In this document: piece after piece, positions 17,142 through 24,326 of the stretch
Position numbering within the stretch: the first letter of the stretch is position 1
Layout: the number at the start of each line of letters is the position of its first letter
Assembly (NCBI RefSeq): GCF_900475315.1
Contig: NZ_LS483369.1
Span: 1,768,905-1,832,904, forward strand
DNA: 64,000 nt
Direction: 5' to 3'
Source of the DNA: Neisseria cinerea
GTDB lineage: Bacteria; Pseudomonadota; Gammaproteobacteria; Burkholderiales; Neisseriaceae
Made by a program: the position numbers and the translations under genes
Notes under the pieces: model-generated
What the model saw: only the letters and a program-made list of their open reading frames with translations
Told to the model about the DNA's origin: nothing
Databases searched by the model: none

Positions 17142-17942
17142 ATGAGTCCCTTCCCTTTTATCGAAATGAAAGATGTCGCCTTTGCGTATGGCGACCGCCC
17201 GATTCTGAAGAACATCAATTTCAGTATTCCGCAAGGCAATTTTGCTGCCGTAATGGGCGGTTCGGGCAGCGGCAAAACCACGCTGATGAGGCTGATTACA
17301 GGACAGATTCGTCCGCAGTCCGGGCAGGTTCTGATTGAAGGACGGGATTTGGCGGGCTTTTCGGCTGACGAGTTGTATGAACACCGCCGCCGTATGGGTG
17401 TGTTGTTCCAACACGGCGCACTGTTTACCGATTTGTCTGTATTTGACAATATTGCTTTCCCGATGCGCGAACTGACGCAGCTGCCGGAAGCGGTGATTCG
17501 AGATTTGGTTTTGTTGAAACTGAACGCGGTCGGTCTGCGCGGCGTGGAAAACCTGATGCCGTCCGAGTTGTCCGGTGGGATGTCGCGCCGCGTCGCGCTT
17601 GCCCGCACGATTGCGCTCGACCCTGAAATCATGTTGTACGACGAGCCGTTTACCGGCCTCGATCCGATTTCCTTGGGCGTGATTGCCCACTTGATCAGCC
17701 GCGTCAACAAGGCTTTGCGTTCGACCAGCATTATGGTAACGCACGACATTGAAAAATCTTTGGAAATCGTCGATCAGGTGATTTTCTTGGCGCACGGCGA
17801 AATTATGTTCTCCGGCTCACCGCAGGAAATGCGCGAACTGGATTCGCCTTGGGTGCGCCAGTTTGTCGGCGGGCTGGCAGACGGCCCCGTAGCATACCGT
17901 TATCCGGCGCAAACGTCGCTGCATCAGGACCTGTTGGGATAA
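17142..17942 (+). CDS. mlaF: Phospholipid ABC transporter ATP-binding protein MlaF
   Basis: A 266-residue ATPase of the Mla system, which moves phospholipid between outer and inner membranes. Walker A is MGGSGSGKTT (about residues 38-47), the signature is LSGGMSRRVALARTIALDPE, Walker B is IMLYDEPFTGLDP, and the switch His is in VTHDIE. It heads a six-gene run (mlaF, E, D, C, B, A) on one strand. The homologous locus in meningococcus has also been described as a glutamate uptake system (GltT), so either or both roles may hold. It has its own promoter just upstream. Confidence 0.94.
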   Translation: MSPFPFIEMKDVAFAYGDRPILKNINFSIPQGNFAAVMGGSGSGKTTLMRLITGQIRPQSGQVLIEGRDLAGFSADELYEHRRRMGVLFQHGALFTDLSVFDNIAFPMRELTQLPEAVIRDLVLLKLNAVGLRGVENLMPSELSGGMSRRVALARTIALDPEIMLYDEPFTGLDPISLGVIAHLISRVNKALRSTSIMVTHDIEKSLEIVDQVIFLAHGEIMFSGSPQEMRELDSPWVRQFVGGLADGPVAYRYPAQTSLHQDLLG

Positions 17943-17989
17943 ATGAGTTGATGCCGTCTGAAACCGTTGAACTTTACATATAGAAATTT

Positions 17990-18766
17990 ATGAATTTTAT
18001 CCGTTCCGTCGGGGCGAAAACCCTCGGCTTTATTCAATCCCTCGGCAGTATTACGCTGTTTCTGCTGAACATTCTGGCGAAGTCCGGTACGGCTTTCGTC
18101 CGTCCGCGCCTGAGCGTGCGCCAAGTGTATTTCGCCGGCGTGCTGTCGGTGTTGATTGTTGCCGTTTCAGGGCTGTTTGTCGGCATGGTCTTGGGTTTGC
18201 AGGGCTATACGCAGTTGTCGAAATTCAAATCTGCCGATATTTTGGGCTATATGGTCGCGGCGTCACTGTTGCGCGAACTGGGTCCGGTGTTGGCGGCGAT
18301 TCTGTTTGCCAGCAGCGCGGGCGGTGCGATGACCAGCGAAATCGGTTTGATGAAAACGACCGAACAGCTCGAAGCGATGAACGTGATGGCGGTCAACCCT
18401 GTCGCCCGCGTGGTTGCGCCGCGCTTTTGGGCGGGCGTGTTTTCCATGCCGCTTTTGGCTTCGATTTTCAACGTGGCGGGTATTTTCGGCGCGTATTTGG
18501 TCGGTGTAACCTGGCTGGGCTTGGACAGCGGCATTTTCTGGTCGCAAATGCAGAACAACATTACGATCCATTACGATGTAATCAACGGTCTGATTAAATC
18601 TGCCGCGTTCGGCGTGGCGGTAACGCTGATTGCCGTACATCAGGGCTTCCACTGCGTGCCGACTTCGGAAGGCATTTTGCGCGCCAGCACGCGTACGGTG
18701 GTTTCGTCCGCCCTGACGATTTTGGCGATAGACTTTGTGTTGACCGCGTGGATGTTTACAGATTGA
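17990..18766 (+). CDS. mlaE: Phospholipid ABC transporter permease MlaE
   Basis: A 258-residue MlaE-family permease, an inner-membrane protein with about five to six transmembrane segments. Diagnostic stretches are RELGPVLAAILFASSAGGAMTSEIGLMKTTEQLEAM and the C-terminal HQGFHCVPTSEGILRASTRTVV. It pairs with MlaF in the MlaFEDB complex. It follows mlaF by 47 bp, a gap that contains one DUS. There is no sign of truncation. Confidence 0.94.
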   Translation: MNFIRSVGAKTLGFIQSLGSITLFLLNILAKSGTAFVRPRLSVRQVYFAGVLSVLIVAVSGLFVGMVLGLQGYTQLSKFKSADILGYMVAASLLRELGPVLAAILFASSAGGAMTSEIGLMKTTEQLEAMNVMAVNPVARVVAPRFWAGVFSMPLLASIFNVAGIFGAYLVGVTWLGLDSGIFWSQMQNNITIHYDVINGLIKSAAFGVAVTLIAVHQGFHCVPTSEGILRASTRTVVSSALTILAIDFVLTAWMFTD

Positions 18767-18817
18767 CAGGCCGTCTGAAAACGAAACAAAAAACATTTGG
18801 ATATTCAAGGAACTTTA

Positions 18818-19315
18818 ATGAAAAAGAATGTATTGGAATTTTGGGTCGGACTGTTTGTCCTGCTCGGCGTGGCAGCGGTCGGCTTTCTCGCTTTCCGCGT
18901 GGCGGGCGGCGCGGCGTTCGGCAATTCCGGCAAGACTTATACCGTATATGCCGATTTCAGCGACATCGGCGGCTTAAAGGCCAATGCGCCGATCAAATCC
19001 GCAGGCGTATTGGTCGGACGTGTCGGCTCCATCGAGCTTGACCCGAAATCCTATCAGGCGAAAGTCCGTCTCGATTTGGACAGCAAATATCAGTTCAGTA
19101 GCGACGTTTCCGCACAAATCCTGACCTCCGGCCTGTTGGGCGAACAATATATCGGCCTGCAACAAGGCGGCGACACCGAGAATCTTGCCGCAGGCGATAC
19201 TATTTCCGTTACCAGCTCCGCCATGGTTCTGGAAAACCTAATCGGTAAATTCATGACCAGCTTCGCCGAGAAAAACGCGGCGGGCGGCGACAATGCAGCA
19301 AAAGCTACCGAATAA
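18818..19315 (+). CDS. mlaD: Phospholipid transport substrate-binding protein MlaD (MCE domain)
   Basis: A 165-residue protein anchored by one N-terminal transmembrane helix (about residues 6-27), followed by a single MCE domain (YTVYADFSDIGGLKANAPIKSAGVLVGRVG, LLGEQYIGLQQGG). MlaD forms a hexameric ring on MlaE through which lipid passes. The start at 18818 follows AAGGAA; an upstream in-frame TTG at 18797 would fuse leader residues without a ribosome site. The length is close to E. coli MlaD (183 residues). Confidence 0.93.
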   Translation: MKKNVLEFWVGLFVLLGVAAVGFLAFRVAGGAAFGNSGKTYTVYADFSDIGGLKANAPIKSAGVLVGRVGSIELDPKSYQAKVRLDLDSKYQFSSDVSAQILTSGLLGEQYIGLQQGGDTENLAAGDTISVTSSAMVLENLIGKFMTSFAEKNAAGGDNAAKATE

Positions 19316-19351
19316 ACGTACACCATCATATTCAAACTAGGACACTTAATC

Positions 19352-19942
19352 ATGAAAAAAACCTCTTTCATCAGCGCATTGAGCATCAGCATCTTGAGCA
19401 TCAGCATGGCGGTTGCCGCCCCTGCCGACGCAGTGAACCAAATCCGTCAGAACGCCACTCAAGTATTGAGCATCTTAAAAAACGGCGATGCCGGCACTGC
19501 TCGCCAAAAAGCCGAAGCTTACGCGACACCTTATTTCGATTTCCAACGTATGACCGCACTGGCGGTCGGCAACCCTTGGCGTACCGCGTCTGACGCGCAA
19601 AAACAAGCGTTGACCAAAGAATTTCAAACCCTGCTGATACGCACTTACTCCGGTACCATGTTGAAATTCAAAAACGCCAACGTCAACGTTAAAGACAACC
19701 CTATTATCAATAAAGGTGGCAAAGAAATCATCGTCCGAGCCGAAGTCGGCGTACCCGGGCAAAAACCCGTCAACATGGACTTCACTACCTACCAAAGCGG
19801 CAACAAATACCGTGCCTACAACGTCGCCATCGAAGGAGCGAGCTTGGTAACCGTTTACCGCAACCAATTCGGCGAAATTATCAAAGCGAAAGGCGTGGAC
19901 GGGCTGATTGCCGAGTTGAAGGCTAAAAACAGCGGCAAATGA
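19352..19942 (+). CDS. mlaC: Periplasmic phospholipid-binding protein MlaC
   Basis: A 196-residue periplasmic carrier. A signal peptide ends SMAVAA-AP (about residue 23). The Tol-Tol-Ttg2 family pattern is clear: YFDFQRMTALAVGNPWRTAS, LLIRTYSGTMLKF, and KPVNMDFTTYQSGNKYRAYNVAIEGASLVTVYRNQF. It ferries phospholipid between MlaA in the outer membrane and MlaFEDB in the inner membrane. It follows mlaD by 36 bp. Confidence 0.93.
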   Translation: MKKTSFISALSISILSISMAVAAPADAVNQIRQNATQVLSILKNGDAGTARQKAEAYATPYFDFQRMTALAVGNPWRTASDAQKQALTKEFQTLLIRTYSGTMLKFKNANVNVKDNPIINKGGKEIIVRAEVGVPGQKPVNMDFTTYQSGNKYRAYNVAIEGASLVTVYRNQFGEIIKAKGVDGLIAELKAKNSGK

Positions 19943-19997
19943 CCAACAATCCATGCCGTCCGTCTGAGGGCGGCATGAGTTTTTCCAAGCAAACACT

Positions 19998-20276
19998 ATG
20001 CATACAGAATTCAATAACGAAACATTGCGCGTCAGCGGCGACATTACCGTCAAAACCCTGACCGGGGAGACTTTTGAGCGGTTTCAACAACAATGCCGTC
20101 TGAAAGGAATCGTTGCCGTCGACTTCAGCGGCGTCAACCATGCCGATTCCGCATGCGTGTCGTTACTGCTCGAAATATTGCGCCGGCGCAAAGACAGTAT
20201 CAGGCTGACCGGCATTCCCGAATCCGTGCGCGCACTGTCTGAACTGTACGAAATCAAAGACTGGCTGAAATCATGA
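19998..20276 (+). CDS. mlaB: STAS-domain protein MlaB
   Basis: A 92-residue STAS protein (LRVSGDITVKTL, VAVDFSGVNHADSACVSLLLEILRR, IRLTGIPESVRALSELY) that binds and stabilises MlaF. A DUS (about 20093-20104) lies inside the gene and supplies the codons for CRLK. Its stop overlaps the mlaA start (ATGA at 20273), which points to translational coupling. Confidence 0.9.
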   Translation: MHTEFNNETLRVSGDITVKTLTGETFERFQQQCRLKGIVAVDFSGVNHADSACVSLLLEILRRRKDSIRLTGIPESVRALSELYEIKDWLKS

Positions 20277-21088
20277 AAAAAACCGCCTACGCCATCCTCC
20301 TGCTGATTGGATTCGCCTCGGCCCCTTCATTTGCAGAAACCCGTCCTGCCGATCCTTATGAAGGGTATAACCGCGCCGTCAGCAGGTTTAACGATCAAGC
20401 CGACCGCTACATTTTCGCCCCTGTCGCACGCGGCTACCGCAAAGTTACCCCGCAACCCGTCCGTACAGGTATTTCCAATTTCTTCAATAACCTGCGCGAT
20501 GTGGTCAGTTTCGGCAGCAATATCTTGCGCTTGGACATCAAACGCGCAAGCGAAGACCTTGTCCGTGTCGGCATTAATACCACTTTCGGTTTGGGCGGGC
20601 TCATCGATATCGCCGGTGCAGGCGGCATACCCGATAACAAAAATACATTGGGCGATACATTTGCCACATGGGGCTGGAAAAACAGCAATTATTTCGTAAT
20701 GCCCATTTTCGGCCCGTCCACAGTCCGCGATGCGCTTGGTACGGGTATTACCACTGTTTATCCGCCCAAGAATATCGTTTTCCATACCCCCGCCGGACGT
20801 TGGGGAACGACGGCCTTATCCGCCGTCAATACCCGTGAAGGCCTGCTTGACCTGACCGACGGCCTGGACGATGCTGCCATCGACAAATACAGCTACACAC
20901 GCGACCTCTATATGAAGGTACGTGCCCGGCAGACCGGTGCGGCACCTGTTGAAAATCCTGAAGAGAACATCGACATCGATGAATTGGTAGAAAGTTCCGA
21001 AACCGGTGCGGCGGAAACTGCCGTTCAAGAAGGTTCTACCCCCGAGATGCAGGCAGAACAGCCGGAGGGTATCGAAACGCAACCTTAA
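20273..21088 (+). CDS. mlaA: Outer-membrane lipid-asymmetry protein MlaA (VacJ)
   Basis: A 271-residue MlaA/VacJ protein that, with porin, removes phospholipid from the outer leaflet and hands it to MlaC. Family stretches: DPYEGYNRAVSRFNDQADRY, NFFNNLRDVVSFGSNILRLD, LGDTFATWGWKNSNYFVMPIFGPSTVRD, and the C-terminal YSYTRDLYMKVRARQ. The signal peptide ends SAPSFA-ET, a signal peptidase I site with no lipobox Cys, unlike E. coli MlaA, which is a lipoprotein. An acidic tail of about 45 residues follows the domain. It closes the mla operon. Confidence 0.92.
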   Translation: MKKTAYAILLLIGFASAPSFAETRPADPYEGYNRAVSRFNDQADRYIFAPVARGYRKVTPQPVRTGISNFFNNLRDVVSFGSNILRLDIKRASEDLVRVGINTTFGLGGLIDIAGAGGIPDNKNTLGDTFATWGWKNSNYFVMPIFGPSTVRDALGTGITTVYPPKNIVFHTPAGRWGTTALSAVNTREGLLDLTDGLDDAAIDKYSYTRDLYMKVRARQTGAAPVENPEENIDIDELVESSETGAAETAVQEGSTPEMQAEQPEGIETQP

Positions 21089-21168
21089 AACCATGCCGTC
21101 TGAAACATCCTGTTCGGGCGGTATTCCCCATTCTGCCAAATCAGACATCCCGAGGAAGCGGATTGGGC

Positions 21169-21174
21169 TATAAT
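21169..21174 (+). promoter_or_regulatory. -10 element (TATAAT) upstream of the 120-residue conserved gene
   Basis: GGGCTATAATATCC, 40 bp before the start codon at 21214. A weak -35 (CAGACA) lies at an unfavourable distance. Confidence 0.4.
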
Positions 21175-21213
21175 ATCCCCTTGTGCAGAACGTGCGACAG
21201 TAAAGGAAAAACC

Positions 21214-21576
21214 ATGTACGAAGTCAACCGCAGCGTATTCGTCCTCATTCCCCTAGAACCTTTTTGGAACTGGCTGCAAAGCTTGCCGGGCAACCATCTG
21301 GACGGGCTGACCCTCGAAGACATACAGGCAGATGCCAATTCCTACCTTGTCCGCCCGTGTGAAACTGCCGACGAAGTATGGGATGAAATCGAGGCGCGTT
21401 TCGAAGATATTTTTGCCGCCGAACTTGCCGATTGGTGCGAAGACGAGCGCGAGTGGCCCACACTCGATGCCGATATTTTCAATGAATGGTTCGATATTCA
21501 GCTTTCCACCGTGATTACCGACCTTGAGCACGAACCGCTTGCCCGCGAAGCTTTCCAACCCATTAACCTGAACTGA
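21214..21576 (+). CDS. Conserved protein of unknown function
   Basis: A 120-residue acidic cytosolic-looking protein (MYEVNRSVFVLIPLEPFWNWL start) with many Asp, Glu and Trp residues and no membrane segment. I do not recognise a named domain. The start follows AAAGGAA. It overlaps the following thioesterase gene by one base (TGATG), and that gene overlaps the next, so the three form a tight operon. Confidence 0.75.
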   Translation: MYEVNRSVFVLIPLEPFWNWLQSLPGNHLDGLTLEDIQADANSYLVRPCETADEVWDEIEARFEDIFAAELADWCEDEREWPTLDADIFNEWFDIQLSTVITDLEHEPLAREAFQPINLN

Positions 21577-21959
21577 TGAAGCTGACCGTCCGCAATTACC
21601 ACCTTGACGGTTACGGTCATGTGAACAATGCGCGCTACCTCGAATTCCTCGAGGAAGCGCGTTGGGCGTTTTTTGAGGAGCGCGGACTGCTGCATGAATT
21701 GTCAGACCTCATGCTCATTGTCGCCCGCATCGATATCCGTTACAGCCGTCCTGCCGTAGAGGGAGACGTATTGCAGTTTTCATGCCGTCTGAAAACGCCC
21801 GGTATGCGCCGTATCGTATTGACCCAAACCATTACGCTACCGAACGGAAAAACTGCAGCCGAAGCCGATATCACCCTGATGCCGGTCAGCGCAAAAACAC
21901 AGCGTACCGTCAGCCTCCCCGTTACACTCGCACACGCATTGGAAGACTTGTCCGAATGA
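21576..21959 (+). CDS. Acyl-CoA thioesterase, 4HBT / YbgC-like family
   Basis: A 127-residue hotdog-fold thioesterase. It carries the YbgC/FcbC signature HLDGYGHVNNARYLEFLEEARWAFF, where Asp of the HxDxxGHVNN element is the usual catalytic residue, then IRYSRPAVEGDVLQFSC and ITLPNGKTAAEADITL. It hydrolyses acyl thioesters in the cytosol; the physiological acyl group is not apparent. A DUS lies inside the gene (21781-21793). It is coupled to genes on both sides by overlaps. Confidence 0.88.
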   Translation: MKLTVRNYHLDGYGHVNNARYLEFLEEARWAFFEERGLLHELSDLMLIVARIDIRYSRPAVEGDVLQFSCRLKTPGMRRIVLTQTITLPNGKTAAEADITLMPVSAKTQRTVSLPVTLAHALEDLSE

Positions 21960-22444
21960 AAAAAATACTCACTGCCGCCGCCGTCGTATTGGTCGGCATC
22001 CTTATTGCCGCCGTTCTGATTCCCGACAGCAAAACCGCTCCCGCATTTTCGCTGCCCGACATGAACGGCAAAACCGTTTCCCATGCCGACCTTCAGGGTA
22101 GGGTAACCCTGATTAATTTTTGGTTTCCCTCCTGTCCCGGTTGCGTGAGCGAAATGCCCAAAGTGATTAAAACGGCGCATGACTACAAAAATAAAGATTT
22201 CCAAGTCCTCGCCGTTGCACAACCTATCGATCCGATAGAAAGCGTCCGCCAATACATTAAAGACTACGGTTTGCCCTTTACCGTCATGTATGATGCGGAT
22301 AAAGCTGTCGGACAGGCGTTCGGCACGCAGGTTTATCCGACTTCCGTCCTCATCGGCAAAAAAGGCGAAATCCTCAAAACCTATGTCGGCGAACCTGATT
22401 TCGGTAAGCTCTATCAAGAAATCGATACCGCACTGGCACAATAG
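21956..22444 (+). CDS. TlpA/ResA-like membrane-anchored thioredoxin
   Basis: A 162-residue protein with an N-terminal anchor or signal (about residues 3-22) and a periplasmic thioredoxin fold. The redox motif is CPGC in NFWFPSCPGCVSEMP (about residues 57-70), and the cis-Pro is in TQVYPTSVLIGKKGEI. Such proteins reduce or exchange disulfides, often in cytochrome c maturation or oxidative stress. The start ATG overlaps the thioesterase stop (ATGA). An upstream in-frame start in the thioesterase gene gives non-protein-like sequence and is rejected. Confidence 0.88.
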   Translation: MKKILTAAAVVLVGILIAAVLIPDSKTAPAFSLPDMNGKTVSHADLQGRVTLINFWFPSCPGCVSEMPKVIKTAHDYKNKDFQVLAVAQPIDPIESVRQYIKDYGLPFTVMYDADKAVGQAFGTQVYPTSVLIGKKGEILKTYVGEPDFGKLYQEIDTALAQ

Positions 22445-22457
22445 CGCGTTTGCGTTC

Positions 22458-22523
22458 ATGCCGTCTGAAAGCATAAGAGCGGGAATATATCTGCATTCCC
22501 GCTCTTATGCTTTCAGACGGCAT
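22458..22523. terminator. Long perfect DUS-based hairpin, bidirectional terminator
   Basis: A perfect 29-bp stem (22458-22486 with 22495-22523) and 8-base loop. DUS copies form the outer ends and AAGCATAAGAGCGGGAAT-type sequence continues the stem inward. It lies between convergent genes and abuts the acetyltransferase stop. Confidence 0.85.
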
Positions 22524-23039
22524 TTAATCATCCAGCAGATTTTTTTTCACCACTGCGGGATTGCCCGCTGCCAAAGAGTAGGGCGGAATGTCTTTCGTTA
22601 CTACGGAACCTGCACCGACAACCGAACCGCGCCCGATGGTTACGCCAGCCATCACAATAACCCTCCTGCCCAGCCAAACATCGTCTTCCAGCGAAATCGG
22701 ACGGATTTCCGTATAGCCCTCAAAGCGTTTTTTTGAACGGTCAAACTTGTGGTTATTTGAATAAAACAGACATTCCGGCCCCATCATCACATTCTTGCCG
22801 ATTGTCAAACCACGGCAGATTTCACAGTTTACCCCGATACCGGAACCATCGCCCAAAACCGTATCCGGGAACACATAGGCACCGCGTTCGATATTGACCC
22901 CGCGTCCGATATGCGGAGAAACCCGCCGTGCCAGAAATACGCGTACGCTTTTGCCGATGATGCCGATACCGCGCATATGAGACGGCGGCAATAGGGAACC
23001 GGCGAAGCGCAGCAGCAGGGAAAAAAACTTCACCCTCAT
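22524..23039 (-). CDS. Hexapeptide-repeat acetyltransferase (CatB/NodL type)
   Basis: A 171-residue left-handed beta-helix transferase. It shows hexapeptide repeats ([75 protein letters not shown]) and the acetyltransferase end [12 protein letters not shown]. The acceptor, probably a sugar or small molecule, is not evident. An N-terminal amphipathic stretch [17 protein letters not shown] may touch the membrane. The start at 23039 follows a perfect AAGGAGG. It is divergent from rpmE. Confidence 0.88.
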   Translation of the reverse strand: MRVKFFSLLLRFAGSLLPPSHMRGIGIIGKSVRVFLARRVSPHIGRGVNIERGAYVFPDTVLGDGSGIGVNCEICRGLTIGKNVMMGPECLFYSNNHKFDRSKKRFEGYTEIRPISLEDDVWLGRRVIVMAGVTIGRGSVVGAGSVVTKDIPPYSLAAGNPAVVKKNLLDD

Positions 23040-23130
23040 AAAACCTCCTTCAGAGTAACCTTTTTGCATTTTATCGAATATACTCTTGACGTAACAACAG
23101 AAAATAGAGAGAATGTCGGACTTGTCTGTA

Positions 23131-23161
23131 GCATAGGTACATCCCCTATGCCCGCTTTTTT
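23131..23161 (+). terminator. Leader hairpin with T-run before rpmE, possible attenuator
   Basis: GCATAGG (23131-23137) pairs with CCTATGC (23145-23151), followed by TTTTTT at 23156-23161, two bases before the rpmE ribosome site AAAGGAAA. Confidence 0.45.
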
Positions 23162-23174
23162 GAAAGGAAATCAA

Positions 23175-23390
23175 ATGAAACAAGGCACTCACCCGAATTA
23201 TCACGAAGTTAACGTTACCTGCTCTTGCGGCAACAAATTCGTAACCAAATCCGCAATGGAAAAAGAAAACTTCAACATCGAGGTTTGCTCCCTGTGCCAC
23301 CCGTTCTATACCGGCACCCAAAAAATCGTTGATACCACCGGTCGCGTGGACAAATTTAACAACAAATTCGGCAACCTGTTCAAACGTTGA
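23175..23390 (+). CDS. rpmE: 50S ribosomal protein bL31, zinc-binding form
   Basis: A 71-residue bL31 ([22 protein letters not shown] start). Cys16, Cys18, Cys37 and Cys40 (TCSC and CSLC) are present, so this is the C+ zinc-containing version; a C- paralogue, if any, is elsewhere. It sits on the large subunit and bridges to the small subunit. A strong ribosome site AAAGGAAA precedes the start, directly after a terminator-like hairpin. Confidence 0.96.
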   Translation: MKQGTHPNYHEVNVTCSCGNKFVTKSAMEKENFNIEVCSLCHPFYTGTQKIVDTTGRVDKFNNKFGNLFKR

Positions 23391-23409
23391 TTGCCGCTTT
23401 GCAAGAATT

Positions 23410-23443
23410 AAGCCTTGCCATCATTTCGATGGCAGGGCTTTTT
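23410..23443 (+). terminator. Rho-independent terminator of rpmE
   Basis: A 12-bp stem (AAGCCTTGCCAT with ATGGCAGGGCTT, one G-U pair) followed by TTT. Confidence 0.8.
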
Positions 23444-23490
23444 AATATTTGGCACACTGACTTCTTATCTATATTTTGATGGCGTTGAAG

Positions 23491-23519
23491 TTGACATCTA
23501 CAAAGTTTAATGTTTGAAT
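23491..23519 (+). promoter_or_regulatory. Putative cadD promoter
   Basis: TTGACA (23491-23496), 17-bp spacer, TTGAAT (23514-23519). The heptamer TTTGAAT recurs at 23513 and 23535, 22 bases apart, and could be a regulator site. Confidence 0.4.
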
Positions 23520-23551
23520 ACATTAAAAAATATATTTGAATGAGATGTTTT

Positions 23552-24181
23552 ATGATTCAAAATGTTGTTACTTCAATAATACTGTATTCTGGGACAGCCG
23601 TAGACTTACTTATTATCCTAATGTTATTTTTTGCCAAAAGAAAAAGCAGAAAAGACATCATTAACATCTATTTAGGACAATTTCTAGGCTCTGTTAGTCT
23701 GATATTGCTAAGTTTGCTTTTTGCATTTGTCTTAGATTATATTCCTAGTAAAGAGATTTTAGGTTTGCTCGGCTTGATTCCAATTTTCCTAGGTCTCAAA
23801 GTTTTGCTTTTAGGAGATTCTGATGGAGAGGCTATTGCCAAAGAGGGTTTGCGCAAAGATAATAAAAACCTGATTTTTCTAGTCGCTATGATTACTTTTG
23901 CAAGTTGTGGTGTTGACAATATTGGTGTCTTTGTCCCATATTTTACTACCTTAAATTTAGCGAATTTGATAGTGGCTTTACTTACCTTTCTAGTCATGAT
24001 TTATCTCTTGGTTTTTTCTGCCCAAAAATTAGCACAAGTCCCTTCTGTTGGAGAAACTTTGGAAAAATATAGCAGATGGTTTGTTGCCGTTGTTTATTTA
24101 GGATTGGGGATATATATCCTGGTTGAAAACAACAGTTTTGATATGCTATGGACTGTGTTGGGTCAGGAAAAAATATTATGA
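23552..24181 (+). CDS. cadD: CadD-family cadmium resistance transporter
   Basis: A 209-residue inner-membrane protein with about five to six hydrophobic helices. It starts MIQNVVTSIILYSGTAVDLLIIL, the typical CadD opening; an ATG four codons upstream (23540) is possible but lies where GAG could act as ribosome site. ASCGVDNIGVFVPYF carries the conserved Asp-Asn-Ile region. CadD proteins, best known from staphylococci and other Firmicutes, give cadmium resistance. The gene is strikingly AT-rich, lacks DUS, and is flanked by clear terminators on both sides, all suggesting transfer from a low-GC donor. No CadC/CadX-type regulator is adjacent. Confidence 0.85.
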   Translation: MIQNVVTSIILYSGTAVDLLIILMLFFAKRKSRKDIINIYLGQFLGSVSLILLSLLFAFVLDYIPSKEILGLLGLIPIFLGLKVLLLGDSDGEAIAKEGLRKDNKNLIFLVAMITFASCGVDNIGVFVPYFTTLNLANLIVALLTFLVMIYLLVFSAQKLAQVPSVGETLEKYSRWFVAVVYLGLGIYILVENNSFDMLWTVLGQEKIL

Positions 24182-24197
24182 AAAAGATAGTATTTGC

Positions 24198-24223
24198 AAA
24201 GACTGCCATGTGCAGTCTTTTTT
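24198..24223 (+). terminator. Rho-independent terminator of cadD
   Basis: A 9-bp perfect stem AAAGACTGC / GCAGTCTTT with a 5-base loop and a run of six T. Confidence 0.85.
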
Positions 24224-24326
24224 GTTGCCGGTCTTTTTTTGTCTGATGCCGTCTGAAGCAGTCTCTGCACGACCTTTGTGCGAATATTTGCTACACTTGG
24301 CAATCCGTCCATTTCTTCTCACGCTT

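Noticed and set aside
17142..21088. Reading the mla operon only as a glutamate (GltT) transporter
   Set aside because: MCE, STAS, MlaC and MlaA components make lipid trafficking the primary call; the glutamate link is kept as a note.
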